Assembly (NCBI GenBank): GCA_016871975.1
Contig: VHBM01000030.1
Coordinates: forward strand, 1 to 13,390
Origin: Nitrososphaerota archaeon
Lineage (GTDB): Archaea; Thermoproteota; Nitrososphaeria; Nitrososphaerales; Nitrosopumilaceae
Length of the DNA: 13,390 bases
Direction of reading: 5' to 3'
Below the pieces are notes generated by a model. It saw only the letters and a program-made list of their open reading frames with translations. It did not search any database and was not told where the DNA came from. This document shows positions 5,515-12,573 of the stretch, piece after piece (the stretch's first letter is position 1; each line of letters starts with the position of its first letter). The translations under genes and the position numbers were made by a program.

Positions 5515-6879
5515 GTGAAGATTCAGACACTTAACCCAGCAACAGAAGAAATTCTTGCTGAATATGAGACTGTTACTCCTGAACAGGTCAATCATGAAGT
5601 AATGAATTCAAGAAAGGTTTTTGATTCTATTTGGAAAAAATTTGACATTTCTGAGCGAACAAAACTACTACGAAATCTTTCACATATTTTAGTACAAAAG
5701 AAAAGGGAATACGCAACCATAATTACAAATGAAATGGGAAAACCAATTATTGAATCCTTAGCCGAGGTTCAAAAATGTAGTTGGGTTTGTAATTATTTCG
5801 CTGATAATGGTAAAAAATTCCTAGAGCCTGAATATCTAGAAACAGATGCAAAGGATAGTTATGTGAGATTTGATCCATTGGGGGTGATAGGTTGTATAAT
5901 GCCATGGAACTTTCCTTTTTGGCAAGTACTAAGGTTCTGCGTTCCTGCTATGTTAGCTGGAAATACGGTGGTTTTAAAACATTCTAGTGTTTGTCCTTTG
6001 TCTGGAAATACAATTCAGCAAGTTGTAGAAGAAGCTGGTTTTCCAAAAGGGGTTTTTAGACATTTGGTAGGAAATTATATTGTTGGTGAAGCACTAGTAA
6101 AATCAAATGTGGATGCAGTATCTATAACTGGTAGTACTCAGGCAGGAAAAAGAGTGGCGGAGATTGCAAGTCAACAGTTGCACAAATTCATATTAGAACT
6201 TGGTGGAAGTGATCCATTTATTGTATTAAAGGATGCTAATATTGACAAAGCTGCAGAAGTTGGAGCAAAATCAAGATTTTTAAATAATGGACAAAGCTGC
6301 ATTGCTGCAAAAAGATTCATTGTAGAAGAGGATGTTATTGAAGATTTTACAAAAAAATTCATTGAAAACATTGAAAAACAAATTGTTGGTGATCCATTAG
6401 ATGAAAAAACGACTATTGGTCCGCTGGTGCGTGATGACTCGAGAGATACAATTGTAAACCAACTTGGTAAATCAGCATTACAAGGTGCACAAATTTTGAT
6501 TGGTGGAAATGTACCAAAAAGAAAAGGCTTTTTCTTTAATCCAACTGTTGTTGGTCAGGTTACACCTGATATGCCAATATCAAGAGAAGAAGTCTTTGGT
6601 CCAGTGGCACCAATAATTGCTGCAAGAAATGCAACTGAGGCTATTAAATTTGCAAACGATACAGAGTTCGGTCTAGGTGCTAGTATTTGGTCTGAAAAAT
6701 ATGCCAAGGAAAATAACCTCGTAAAAGATGTTGAAGCAGGAATGGTATTTGTGAATTCTATGGTGATTTCTGACCCTAGAGTTCCATTTGGCGGTATTAA
6801 AAACTCTGGGGTAGGTAGAGAATTATCAGATTACGGATTGAAAGAATTTGTCAATGTAAAATCTGTTATCATGAATTAA
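5515..6879 (+). CDS. Succinate-semialdehyde dehydrogenase-like aldehyde dehydrogenase
   Basis: Oxidises an aldehyde, most likely succinate semialdehyde, to the acid with NAD(P)+. It has 454 residues from GTG 5515 (456 from GTG 5509). Visible in order: MPWNFPFWQ at 129-137 with catalytic Asn132, the cofactor-binding LKHSS near 154, the SITGST loop at 203-208, general base Glu228 in LELGGSDPF, nucleophile Cys262 in NNGQSCIAAKRF, and EVFGPV from 359. The shorter length, LKH instead of LKP, GGSDPFIVL and GRELS-x-x-GL-x-EF closely recall E. coli Sad (YneI). In Thaumarchaeota succinate semialdehyde is an intermediate of the 3-hydroxypropionate/4-hydroxybutyrate cycle, and an aldehyde dehydrogenase of this group has been discussed as a candidate acyl-CoA reductase there; sequence cannot decide between these roles. 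It heads a five-gene run with the Etf genes and is divergent from the phasin gene across shared operator-like repeats. Confidence 0.88.
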   Translation: MKIQTLNPATEEILAEYETVTPEQVNHEVMNSRKVFDSIWKKFDISERTKLLRNLSHILVQKKREYATIITNEMGKPIIESLAEVQKCSWVCNYFADNGKKFLEPEYLETDAKDSYVRFDPLGVIGCIMPWNFPFWQVLRFCVPAMLAGNTVVLKHSSVCPLSGNTIQQVVEEAGFPKGVFRHLVGNYIVGEALVKSNVDAVSITGSTQAGKRVAEIASQQLHKFILELGGSDPFIVLKDANIDKAAEVGAKSRFLNNGQSCIAAKRFIVEEDVIEDFTKKFIENIEKQIVGDPLDEKTTIGPLVRDDSRDTIVNQLGKSALQGAQILIGGNVPKRKGFFFNPTVVGQVTPDMPISREEVFGPVAPIIAARNATEAIKFANDTEFGLGASIWSEKYAKENNLVKDVEAGMVFVNSMVISDPRVPFGGIKNSGVGRELSDYGLKEFVNVKSVIMN

Positions 6880-6880
6880 G

Positions 6881-7006
6881 ATGACATCTTGTAAATGTGC
6901 TAAATGTAAATGTGTTATTGAGTCAATAAATGAAAGATCTAATTTTGTCTGTGAATTTTGCAAATCTGGTGACCACATAAAAAAAAAGTCTAGTGTGGTA
7001 CAATGA
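6881..7006 (+). CDS. Bacterial-metallothionein-like small Cys-rich protein
   Basis: A 41-residue protein starting at ATG 6881, one base after the aldehyde dehydrogenase stop. It contains CKCAKCKC at residues 4-11 and CEFC at 24-27 followed by KSGDH. This is the C-x-C-x2-C-x-C ... C-x(2-3)-C-x3-4-H layout of bacterial metallothioneins such as cyanobacterial SmtA (CACEPCLC ... CSEAC..GH), though shorter and lacking SmtA's C-terminal cysteines. It probably binds zinc or another soft metal in the cytoplasm, as a store, a chaperone or a small zinc finger. It has no promoter of its own that I can see and is likely translated from the aldehyde dehydrogenase transcript. The alternative is a generic zinc-finger microprotein unrelated to metallothionein. 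The ORF is small, but the cysteine pattern argues strongly that it is real. Confidence 0.65.
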   Translation: MTSCKCAKCKCVIESINERSNFVCEFCKSGDHIKKKSSVVQ

Positions 7007-7023
7007 AATCAAAAGGTTTTTTC

Positions 7024-7041
7024 TTGGTAAGATTTTACCAA
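7024..7041. promoter_or_regulatory. Palindrome TTGGTAA-N4-TTACCAA upstream of etfB
   Basis: Seven-base perfect arms with a GATT centre (18 bp) lie in the 57-base gap between the metallothionein-like gene and etfB. The half-site TTGGTA matches those at 5411-5482, but the spacing is one base longer. It could be an operator of the same regulator or an RNA hairpin. No clear TATA box accompanies it. Confidence 0.45.
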
Positions 7042-7063
7042 AGATTCTAATGTGGTAGAAAAA

Positions 7064-7942
7064 ATGTCTGAGCTTAATGTTGCAGTAATTATAAAATTAG
7101 AACCTGACTTTTCAGAAGGAAGTGTTAGTTACAATCCAGATGGAACACTTAATCGAGCAGAAACAAAAAATACGTTAGGTCCTCATAGCACAATAGCAGC
7201 ACATGCTGCCTTTTATGCTAAGGTCATGTATAATGCAAGAATCTCGATTGGTACGATGGGACCACCAATTGCAGAATCTGCACTTCAGATGGCTCAAAGA
7301 TTATCTGATGCAGAAGAGCTTCACCTATATAGCGATAGAATTTTTGCAGGAGCAGATACACTAGCAACAGCTGAAGTTCTAAAAACTGGAATTGAAAAAA
7401 TGCAAGGAAAGATGGATATTGTCTTTTCAGGACATAGAGCCTCAGATGGAGAAACTGGTCAAACAGGACCCCAGACTGCTTGGAAACTAGGATTCACGTT
7501 TCTAGGAAATGTCATAGATTACAAAATCGATATACAAAATAGAACTATAACAGCAAAACGTCTTGTTCGATTGCAGGGATTCAGTGATGTTGTAGAGGAA
7601 ATCGAAGCACCACTTCCAGTCTTTATTTCAATTGACCCTTCATACAAGCCACTATTCAATACCATTTCACAAAGATTAGCTTTTGGGAAATTTCAAAAGG
7701 AAGCAAAGATAAGAGCCGAAAATTATAAACAATATCTAAAAGTGTTTAATGTACAACAGCTTGGAGTTGATCCAAAATACGTTGGCTTGCCAGGCTCTCC
7801 TACAATAGTTTACAAGGTAGAACGAATTCCAAGGGGAAAAGCAACAAGACAGGCTGAAGTCTTAGATGGATCTAATCCTGAACATATTAGAAAAGCAGTT
7901 TCAAAAATGAAGGAAGCCTTGGCTGCGATGGTGATTAAATGA
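7064..7942 (+). CDS. etfB: Electron transfer flavoprotein beta subunit (EtfB/FixA)
   Basis: The small subunit of ETF, which takes electrons from flavin dehydrogenases and passes them to ETF:quinone oxidoreductase. It has 292 residues from ATG 7064, slightly longer than the usual 250-280. The N-terminus NVAVIIKLEPD is the typical first strand. The nucleotide loop GADTLATAEVL lies near 96, and DGETGQTGPQTAWKLG near 128 is the family signature; RLVRLQGFSDVVEEIEAPLPV is the conserved middle part. GTG 7052 is an alternative start adding four residues; neither has a convincing ribosome binding site. Its stop overlaps the etfA start as ATGA, indicating translational coupling. Whether this ETF bifurcates electrons (FixABCX type) cannot be settled by eye. 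Confidence 0.92.
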   Translation: MSELNVAVIIKLEPDFSEGSVSYNPDGTLNRAETKNTLGPHSTIAAHAAFYAKVMYNARISIGTMGPPIAESALQMAQRLSDAEELHLYSDRIFAGADTLATAEVLKTGIEKMQGKMDIVFSGHRASDGETGQTGPQTAWKLGFTFLGNVIDYKIDIQNRTITAKRLVRLQGFSDVVEEIEAPLPVFISIDPSYKPLFNTISQRLAFGKFQKEAKIRAENYKQYLKVFNVQQLGVDPKYVGLPGSPTIVYKVERIPRGKATRQAEVLDGSNPEHIRKAVSKMKEALAAMVIK

Positions 7943-9120
7943 CTGAAGGCAACTATCAGCATCTTTATGTGATTATGGAAGTTGAAGATGGTAAACTTGT
8001 CCCAGTCAGCCTTGAGATGCTTGGTGAAGCAAGAAGACTAGTTGATTCTTTTAACAGAAAATATAATTTAGATGAAAAGGTAGTCGCAGTTCTTTTAGGA
8101 TACGAGTTAAATGATATTTCTCAAACACTCATTGAACATGGAGCAGATTTTGTAGTTTATGCAGAACATCCTGAGCTTATGGTCTATCGAAATAATATTT
8201 ACACCAAAGTCATTGGCCAGATTGCACAGGACAAAAACATTGCAAAAATAATTTCTTCAGAGGATTCAAATTTCAAAAAACCACGTTATATGTTCTTTGG
8301 AGCTGATAATATTGGAAGACATCTTTCATCAACCGTTCTAGTAGAGTTAGAATCTGGTCTTGCTTCTGATATAAACAAACTTGAAATTAATGACATAAAA
8401 TTGACTCATCAACACAAAACTGATGGAAAAGAAGTAACCTATGAAAAAACTCTAGAAATGTACAGACCTGACTTTTCAGGTTTTCTTTGGACAACTATAC
8501 TTTGTCTTGATAACAAAAATCATTCAATAGAAAGGGAATATCATCCTCAATCATGCAGTATCATACCTGGTGTTTTTGAACCAATAGAACCTGATAAAAA
8601 ACGAAAAGGGCAAGTTATTGAATATACTACCAAAATTGATCAGAATGATCTCAAAGTAAAGGTTCTAAACCGTCAAGTAATCAAAAGTGAAGTAGATTTT
8701 GATAGGTACAGGGCAGTTGTTAGCTTTGGGCGAGGAATAAAGGATGCGCCAGAAGAAAATATCAGGTTAATAGAAGAGCTTGCAAAATCACTCAATGCAG
8801 AAATTGGTGTATCTTTGCCAATTTCAAAAAAACCTTTTTCAATAAACCAGAATCTTTCCGCAAAATACATGATTTTAGAACGAGTCATAGGAACAAGTGG
8901 AAGAAAAATCAGTCCAATGTTGTATGTGGCAATTGGAATTAGTGGTGCTATGCAACATGTTGCAGGAATGAAGGATTCGGAATTTGTGGTAGCAGTTAAT
9001 CCTGACGAAAATTCTCCAATCAAAGATGAATGCGATATTTTCATCAAAGGAAGAATGGAAGATGTAATTCCAAAACTTGTTGAAGAGATAAAAAAACAAT
9101 CATTTGTGATTCAGGCATAG
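7939..9120 (+). CDS. etfA: Electron transfer flavoprotein alpha subunit (EtfA/FixB)
   Basis: The FAD-carrying large subunit of ETF, 393 residues, a little longer than the usual 310-350. The N-terminal domain shares the fold of EtfB. The C-terminal FAD domain shows VVSFGRGIK (261-268), ISPMLYVAIGISGAMQH ending at 340, and AVNPDENSPIKDECD. Oddities: the family motif G-[AC]-S-R reads G-V-S-L at 290-293, and the QxGQTG motif is VIGTSG, so two flavin-site positions differ from bacterial and mitochondrial ETF. The gene overlaps etfB by four bases and is followed 12 bases later by the ETF:quinone oxidoreductase gene. Confidence 0.92.
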   Translation: MTEGNYQHLYVIMEVEDGKLVPVSLEMLGEARRLVDSFNRKYNLDEKVVAVLLGYELNDISQTLIEHGADFVVYAEHPELMVYRNNIYTKVIGQIAQDKNIAKIISSEDSNFKKPRYMFFGADNIGRHLSSTVLVELESGLASDINKLEINDIKLTHQHKTDGKEVTYEKTLEMYRPDFSGFLWTTILCLDNKNHSIEREYHPQSCSIIPGVFEPIEPDKKRKGQVIEYTTKIDQNDLKVKVLNRQVIKSEVDFDRYRAVVSFGRGIKDAPEENIRLIEELAKSLNAEIGVSLPISKKPFSINQNLSAKYMILERVIGTSGRKISPMLYVAIGISGAMQHVAGMKDSEFVVAVNPDENSPIKDECDIFIKGRMEDVIPKLVEEIKKQSFVIQA

Positions 9121-9132
9121 GATGAGTACAGT

Positions 9133-11010
9133 TTGGAAAAATATGATGTTGCAATAATTGGTGGTGGTTCAGCAGGACTAGCTGCACTAAAACAGCTTTC
9201 AAATCTTAGAAAACAAGCCATATTGGTTGAAGCAGGAAACAAGATAGGCTCAAAAAATGTTTCAGGTGGAATTCTTTATTCAAAAAAATCAAAAAAAGGC
9301 CATGTTCACAATGTAGAGGATGTATATGGAGATGTTTTCCTTAGAGAAGCACCTTTAGAAAGAAAGATTACAAAGTATATTCTTCACTCGACTTCAAAAG
9401 ACAAAGTCTATTCAATTGACTTGACTGCAGCACATGACTATGAATCTAACTTTGGCTATTCAGTTTTAATGAACAAGCTAAATGCATGGTTTGCAGACCA
9501 AGCAGCTGAAAGTGCACAAAAGTTTGGTGGCGGTATTATTTCTGGTGTTCATGTAAGTGAAATCAAATTTGATGAGCAAAGAAACACATCTATAGTTAAG
9601 ACTGATGAGCTTGAAGAGTTTGAAGTAAAAGCAATCATTGCAGCTGATGGCGTAAATTCTGAGATTGCTCAAATAAGTGACGCAAGAAAAAAGTTTTTGC
9701 CTTCACAACTATATCAGGGCGTAAAGGTAGTTGTAAAAATTCCAGAAGATGTAATCAATGAGAGATTCAGTTTAAAATCAAGAGAAGGAGTTGCGCATCT
9801 TTTTGCAGGTGATGTCTCACTAAATCACATAGGTGGAGGCTTCGTTTACACTAATCTTGATACTTTGTCAGTAGGTGCTGTGTATCATTTTGATTCATTA
9901 TTGGAAAATCCAGTAGAGCCTTACACGCTTGTTGATGCAATGCTGAAAAATCCAATGATATGCGAATTCATAAAAGATGATGTTCCATCAAGAAGAAAAA
10001 TAGACAAAAATCTTCCTCAAGAAGAACAACTAAGAATTCGTTTTGCAATAACAAAATTGATCAAGTCATGGAATGAGCTTAGAGAATCATATTTTTCTAA
10101 AGGTAAAAGAGATGAGCGTGTAAAAAGTGGTAAATATCAATCAGTTGAGGAGATCAAAGAAAAACTAGATTCAATTAGAGAACAATTAACTCAAAAGTAT
10201 GGCGTAATCTTTGTAACTGATTATGTTGAAGCCGAATACAGTGCCAAGCTAATCCCAGATGGAAAGCGCTGCAGAATGTCAAAGCCGTACCACAGAAATA
10301 TCTTGTTTGTGGGCGACGCTGCTGGTAGAGGAATCTTTGTTGGTCCAAGAATTGAAGGGATAAATGTCGGAATCGATGATGCTGTAAGGGCTGCCAACTC
10401 TATTTCAAGAGCCATTGACAAAAACAACTTTAGTTCAGATTATCTTGGTGAATATTATTCATCATCAGTAGAAGAAAGCCCGTATACTAAAGATATGAAG
10501 CAAATAGACAAAGATTATCTGAAAATATTTCTTGATGCCTCAAAGGATGTTCCAAAAGATATCATCTCAGCACGATATAGCACAGTTCTAAAACTAATGT
10601 CAAGTGATACAATTAGGAGCGTTGCAATAAAATTTGCCAACATTTTAGGATATGAAAGACTTCTTCCAATGGTCGAATCTGAAGATACTTACGTTAAAGT
10701 ACCAATTGAAATTGCAGAAAGACTAGGAAAAACAGTTTCAAAAACCTATGAACCAACAATTCCTTCAATTGCAGAGAGGATTGCAAAACTAAAGTTCAAT
10801 GATGATAGCAATCCTCACATAAAGGTGTTAAAACCACAAAGTGAGTTTATGAAAAAGTTAGTCACTTTATGTCCAACAAAATGTTATAGTTTAGAAAATG
10901 ATAATGTGATACTTCAACATGAAGGCTGTATTGAGTGTGGTACCTGCTCTCAGGAAACTGATTGGAAGCACACACGTGGAGAAAAAGGAATAGTTTACCA
11001 GTACGGCTAG
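9133..11010 (+). CDS. ETF:quinone oxidoreductase, FixC-FixX fusion
   Basis: Passes electrons from reduced ETF to the membrane quinone (menaquinone in this lineage). It has 625 residues from TTG 9133, close to mitochondrial ETF-QO length. The Rossmann FAD motif IIGGGSAGL is near 8-16; a second FAD segment contains YSAKLIPDGK near 379-388 and FVGDAAGRG at 392-400. The C-terminal 50 residues are a FixX-like ferredoxin with Cys580, 599, 602 and 605 (CIECGTC), the expected [4Fe-4S] ligands; Cys584 is extra. A charged, helical insertion (about 288-365) separates the FAD segments and is not part of the core I know from FixC. No transmembrane helix is obvious, so membrane attachment would be monotopic. 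ATG 9122 is out of frame, leaving TTG as the start. The order etfB-etfA-fixCX matches classical fix clusters. Confidence 0.9.
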   Translation: MEKYDVAIIGGGSAGLAALKQLSNLRKQAILVEAGNKIGSKNVSGGILYSKKSKKGHVHNVEDVYGDVFLREAPLERKITKYILHSTSKDKVYSIDLTAAHDYESNFGYSVLMNKLNAWFADQAAESAQKFGGGIISGVHVSEIKFDEQRNTSIVKTDELEEFEVKAIIAADGVNSEIAQISDARKKFLPSQLYQGVKVVVKIPEDVINERFSLKSREGVAHLFAGDVSLNHIGGGFVYTNLDTLSVGAVYHFDSLLENPVEPYTLVDAMLKNPMICEFIKDDVPSRRKIDKNLPQEEQLRIRFAITKLIKSWNELRESYFSKGKRDERVKSGKYQSVEEIKEKLDSIREQLTQKYGVIFVTDYVEAEYSAKLIPDGKRCRMSKPYHRNILFVGDAAGRGIFVGPRIEGINVGIDDAVRAANSISRAIDKNNFSSDYLGEYYSSSVEESPYTKDMKQIDKDYLKIFLDASKDVPKDIISARYSTVLKLMSSDTIRSVAIKFANILGYERLLPMVESEDTYVKVPIEIAERLGKTVSKTYEPTIPSIAERIAKLKFNDDSNPHIKVLKPQSEFMKKLVTLCPTKCYSLENDNVILQHEGCIECGTCSQETDWKHTRGEKGIVYQYG

Positions 11011-11023
11011 TTTATAAAAAATG

Positions 11024-11725
11024 TCAGTTAGTATTTTCTACGACGATTTCGTCTTTTTTCTCATTTAGATTCTTTAGTTCTGTATAAGCTTGTCTGATTT
11101 TTTCATAAAAATCATCCATTCTTGGAGGAGTCAATGAAAATGCGATGAAAAAATCTTCGGCTTCTCTGATGTATCGTTTGACCTTTTCATGGTAAGGAAT
11201 TTTGCTGATAAATCTCATGTTGTTGATTCTATCTGCAAGCTTTATGACCTTTACATCATAGTCTGATTTTGCCAAAGTTCCACAGTATTGACGAAATCTT
11301 TCGTCTTCACGTTCTTCATCTGTATTTCCTGAAAAAGAATCCAAGGGTTTTACTTTGAGAGTTGTGGCAACCTTGTACACATAGTCGCCAAACCTGTGAA
11401 TAAAATATGCGTCAGAACCATAAGATTTTGATGCATATGGATCAAGAATCTTGTCATTGTCTTCCATTACGTCATGTAAAATCGAAGATACTATCTGAAG
11501 AGTTGTTAATGGTTTATTTGCTGACAAGTAATGTCTTATCACATCTATAGTAACTGGCCATATGTGAGACTCTAAAAATGGCGATACGCCATCTTCTCTT
11601 TTAACATCTGAATGAACCTCTTCGGCCATACTTAACGCTCCCTCAACAAAACTATCAACCCTAAGTTTGGCTTCGTTTTCTATTACTGAGATCAGGTCTT
11701 TTTTTGATGCAAATTGAACTGCCAT
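11024..11725 (-). CDS. HD-domain hydrolase of the MESH1/SpoT (ppGpp hydrolase) type
   Basis: A 233-residue single-domain protein. The metal-binding HD pattern is complete: His54 (ESHIWPV), His84-Asp85 followed by Glu88-Asp89 (SSILHDVMED), and Asp165 (IKLADRINNMR). HD-x-x-ED and the ADR-x-x-NMR motif are those of RelA/SpoT hydrolase domains and of the small hydrolase MESH1. No synthetase, TGS or ACT domain is present. The likely reaction is pyrophosphate removal from (p)ppGpp or dephosphorylation of a related nucleotide such as NADPH, both reported for MESH1; the archaeal substrate is unknown. ATG 11725 has a weak TATA-like TTTTGAAT at the leaderless distance. It converges on the ETF-QO gene with a 13-base gap. 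Confidence 0.8.
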   Translation of the reverse strand: MAVQFASKKDLISVIENEAKLRVDSFVEGALSMAEEVHSDVKREDGVSPFLESHIWPVTIDVIRHYLSANKPLTTLQIVSSILHDVMEDNDKILDPYASKSYGSDAYFIHRFGDYVYKVATTLKVKPLDSFSGNTDEEREDERFRQYCGTLAKSDYDVKVIKLADRINNMRFISKIPYHEKVKRYIREAEDFFIAFSLTPPRMDDFYEKIRQAYTELKNLNEKKDEIVVENTN

Positions 11726-11784
11726 CTCATTACTTATTACGCTACTCTAATTCAAAAAGATGATCATTCCAAAAATAGTTAGTC

Positions 11785-12027
11785 TTATTGTTCATAGAGT
11801 GAAGGAGGATCTTTGAAAAGAAACTTGACCTGCCTTAAAGTAACTTCATTTAGATTCATTAGTAAATCCTTCATTTTGTCTGATAAGTCCTGAGAATAAA
11901 AACCAAGTTGTAAATGACGTTGGTCAATAGCTAACAGATGAAATTTTAGCAACAGTAGTTCAAATGATTGGTCTGAACTCAATAATGAAACTATTTTTTC
12001 TAAAGCATCATAATCGTCTATTCCCAA
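11785..12027 (-). CDS. Small helical protein of unknown function
   Basis: An 80-residue protein, Leu-rich and probably helical (ALEKIVSLLSSDQSFELLLL, then DLSDKMKDLLMNLNEVTLRQ), ending FLFKDPPSLYEQ. There are no Cys, membrane segment or known motif, and I do not recognise it. The only start is TTG 12027, directly after an in-frame TAG. Support for it comes from an ACTTATTGTTT element 21-31 bases upstream that also precedes the next minus-strand gene at almost the same distance. It lies between the HD hydrolase and the second DUF6659-like gene on the same strand. Confidence 0.55.
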   Translation of the reverse strand: MGIDDYDALEKIVSLLSSDQSFELLLLKFHLLAIDQRHLQLGFYSQDLSDKMKDLLMNLNEVTLRQVKFLFKDPPSLYEQ

Positions 12028-12047
12028 CTATATAAGATACTCAGCAT

Positions 12048-12058
12048 AAACAATAAGT
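12048..12058 (-). promoter_or_regulatory. Shared promoter element ACTTATTGTTT, copy 1
   Basis: The plus strand reads AAACAATAAGT, identical over 11 bases to 12530-12540. It sits at the TATA position for the TTG 12027 gene. Confidence 0.4.
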
Positions 12059-12067
12059 GTTCTGGAA

Positions 12068-12508
12068 TCATTTTAAAAGTTCTAAAACTTTTTCTGGCAA
12101 AGTCTTATAGTCTGCGTCAGGTTCTGTTACAACATATAAAATATCCTCTCCTACTGGAAAGCTCATTGCGATTGCTCTTTCTCGTAATGCCATTGCAAAC
12201 TTGACTTTACCGAGCTGCTTATCAAATTCTTGTCTCATCTTGACCCTTAATGCCAGCTCCATATACAACATCTCATCATCTTTTTGACTTTCTAATGGTT
12301 CTATTCCTTCTTTCATACCACCAGCAACCAGTCTTCCTCTTGGATTTATCACGCCTGCAAATCTTATTTTGGAATCAATTTCTTTGATATCAGCACATAA
12401 TTTGAAATAATCACGAATTATACTTGACATTTCTATAATACTATACAACATATTACTAAAAAAAGTTGATGTTGACAATTTCTGCCAATCTGCACCGGTT
12501 ACTGACAA
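12068..12508 (-). CDS. DUF6659-like protein, paralogue of the one at 4363-4788
   Basis: A 146-residue protein if started at TTG 12508. The core has IRFAGVINPRGRLVAGG (about 48-64), a charged helix LALRVKMRQEFDKQLGKV, ALRERAIAMSFPVGEDILYVV, and a C-terminal helix KTLPEKVLELLK. This is the same strand-turn-strand, basic helix, beta core layout as the protein at 4363-4788. The core also resembles roadblock/profilin folds; the family name is from memory and no function is known. Start is uncertain: TTG 12508 has the shared promoter element at the right distance, whereas ATG 12430 (120 residues) matches the N-terminal length of the paralogue. It is divergent from the TFB-like gene. Confidence 0.65.
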   Translation of the reverse strand: MSVTGADWQKLSTSTFFSNMLYSIIEMSSIIRDYFKLCADIKEIDSKIRFAGVINPRGRLVAGGMKEGIEPLESQKDDEMLYMELALRVKMRQEFDKQLGKVKFAMALRERAIAMSFPVGEDILYVVTEPDADYKTLPEKVLELLK

Positions 12509-12529
12509 TCAAAGGATCAATCAAAACGC

Positions 12530-12540
12530 AAACAATAAGT
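12530..12540 (-). promoter_or_regulatory. Shared promoter element ACTTATTGTTT, copy 2
   Basis: Identical to 12048-12058 and placed 22-32 bases above TTG 12508, so the two minus-strand genes appear to have matched, probably TATA-type, promoters. Confidence 0.4.
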
Positions 12541-12573
12541 TTTTCAATTAGTTGAATAAATGTAAAATTCTCA

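Noticed and set aside
8673..9099. Two long minus-strand ORFs inside etfA
   Set aside because: They are shadows of the etfA coding frame; etfA carries clear family motifs and the shadow products do not.
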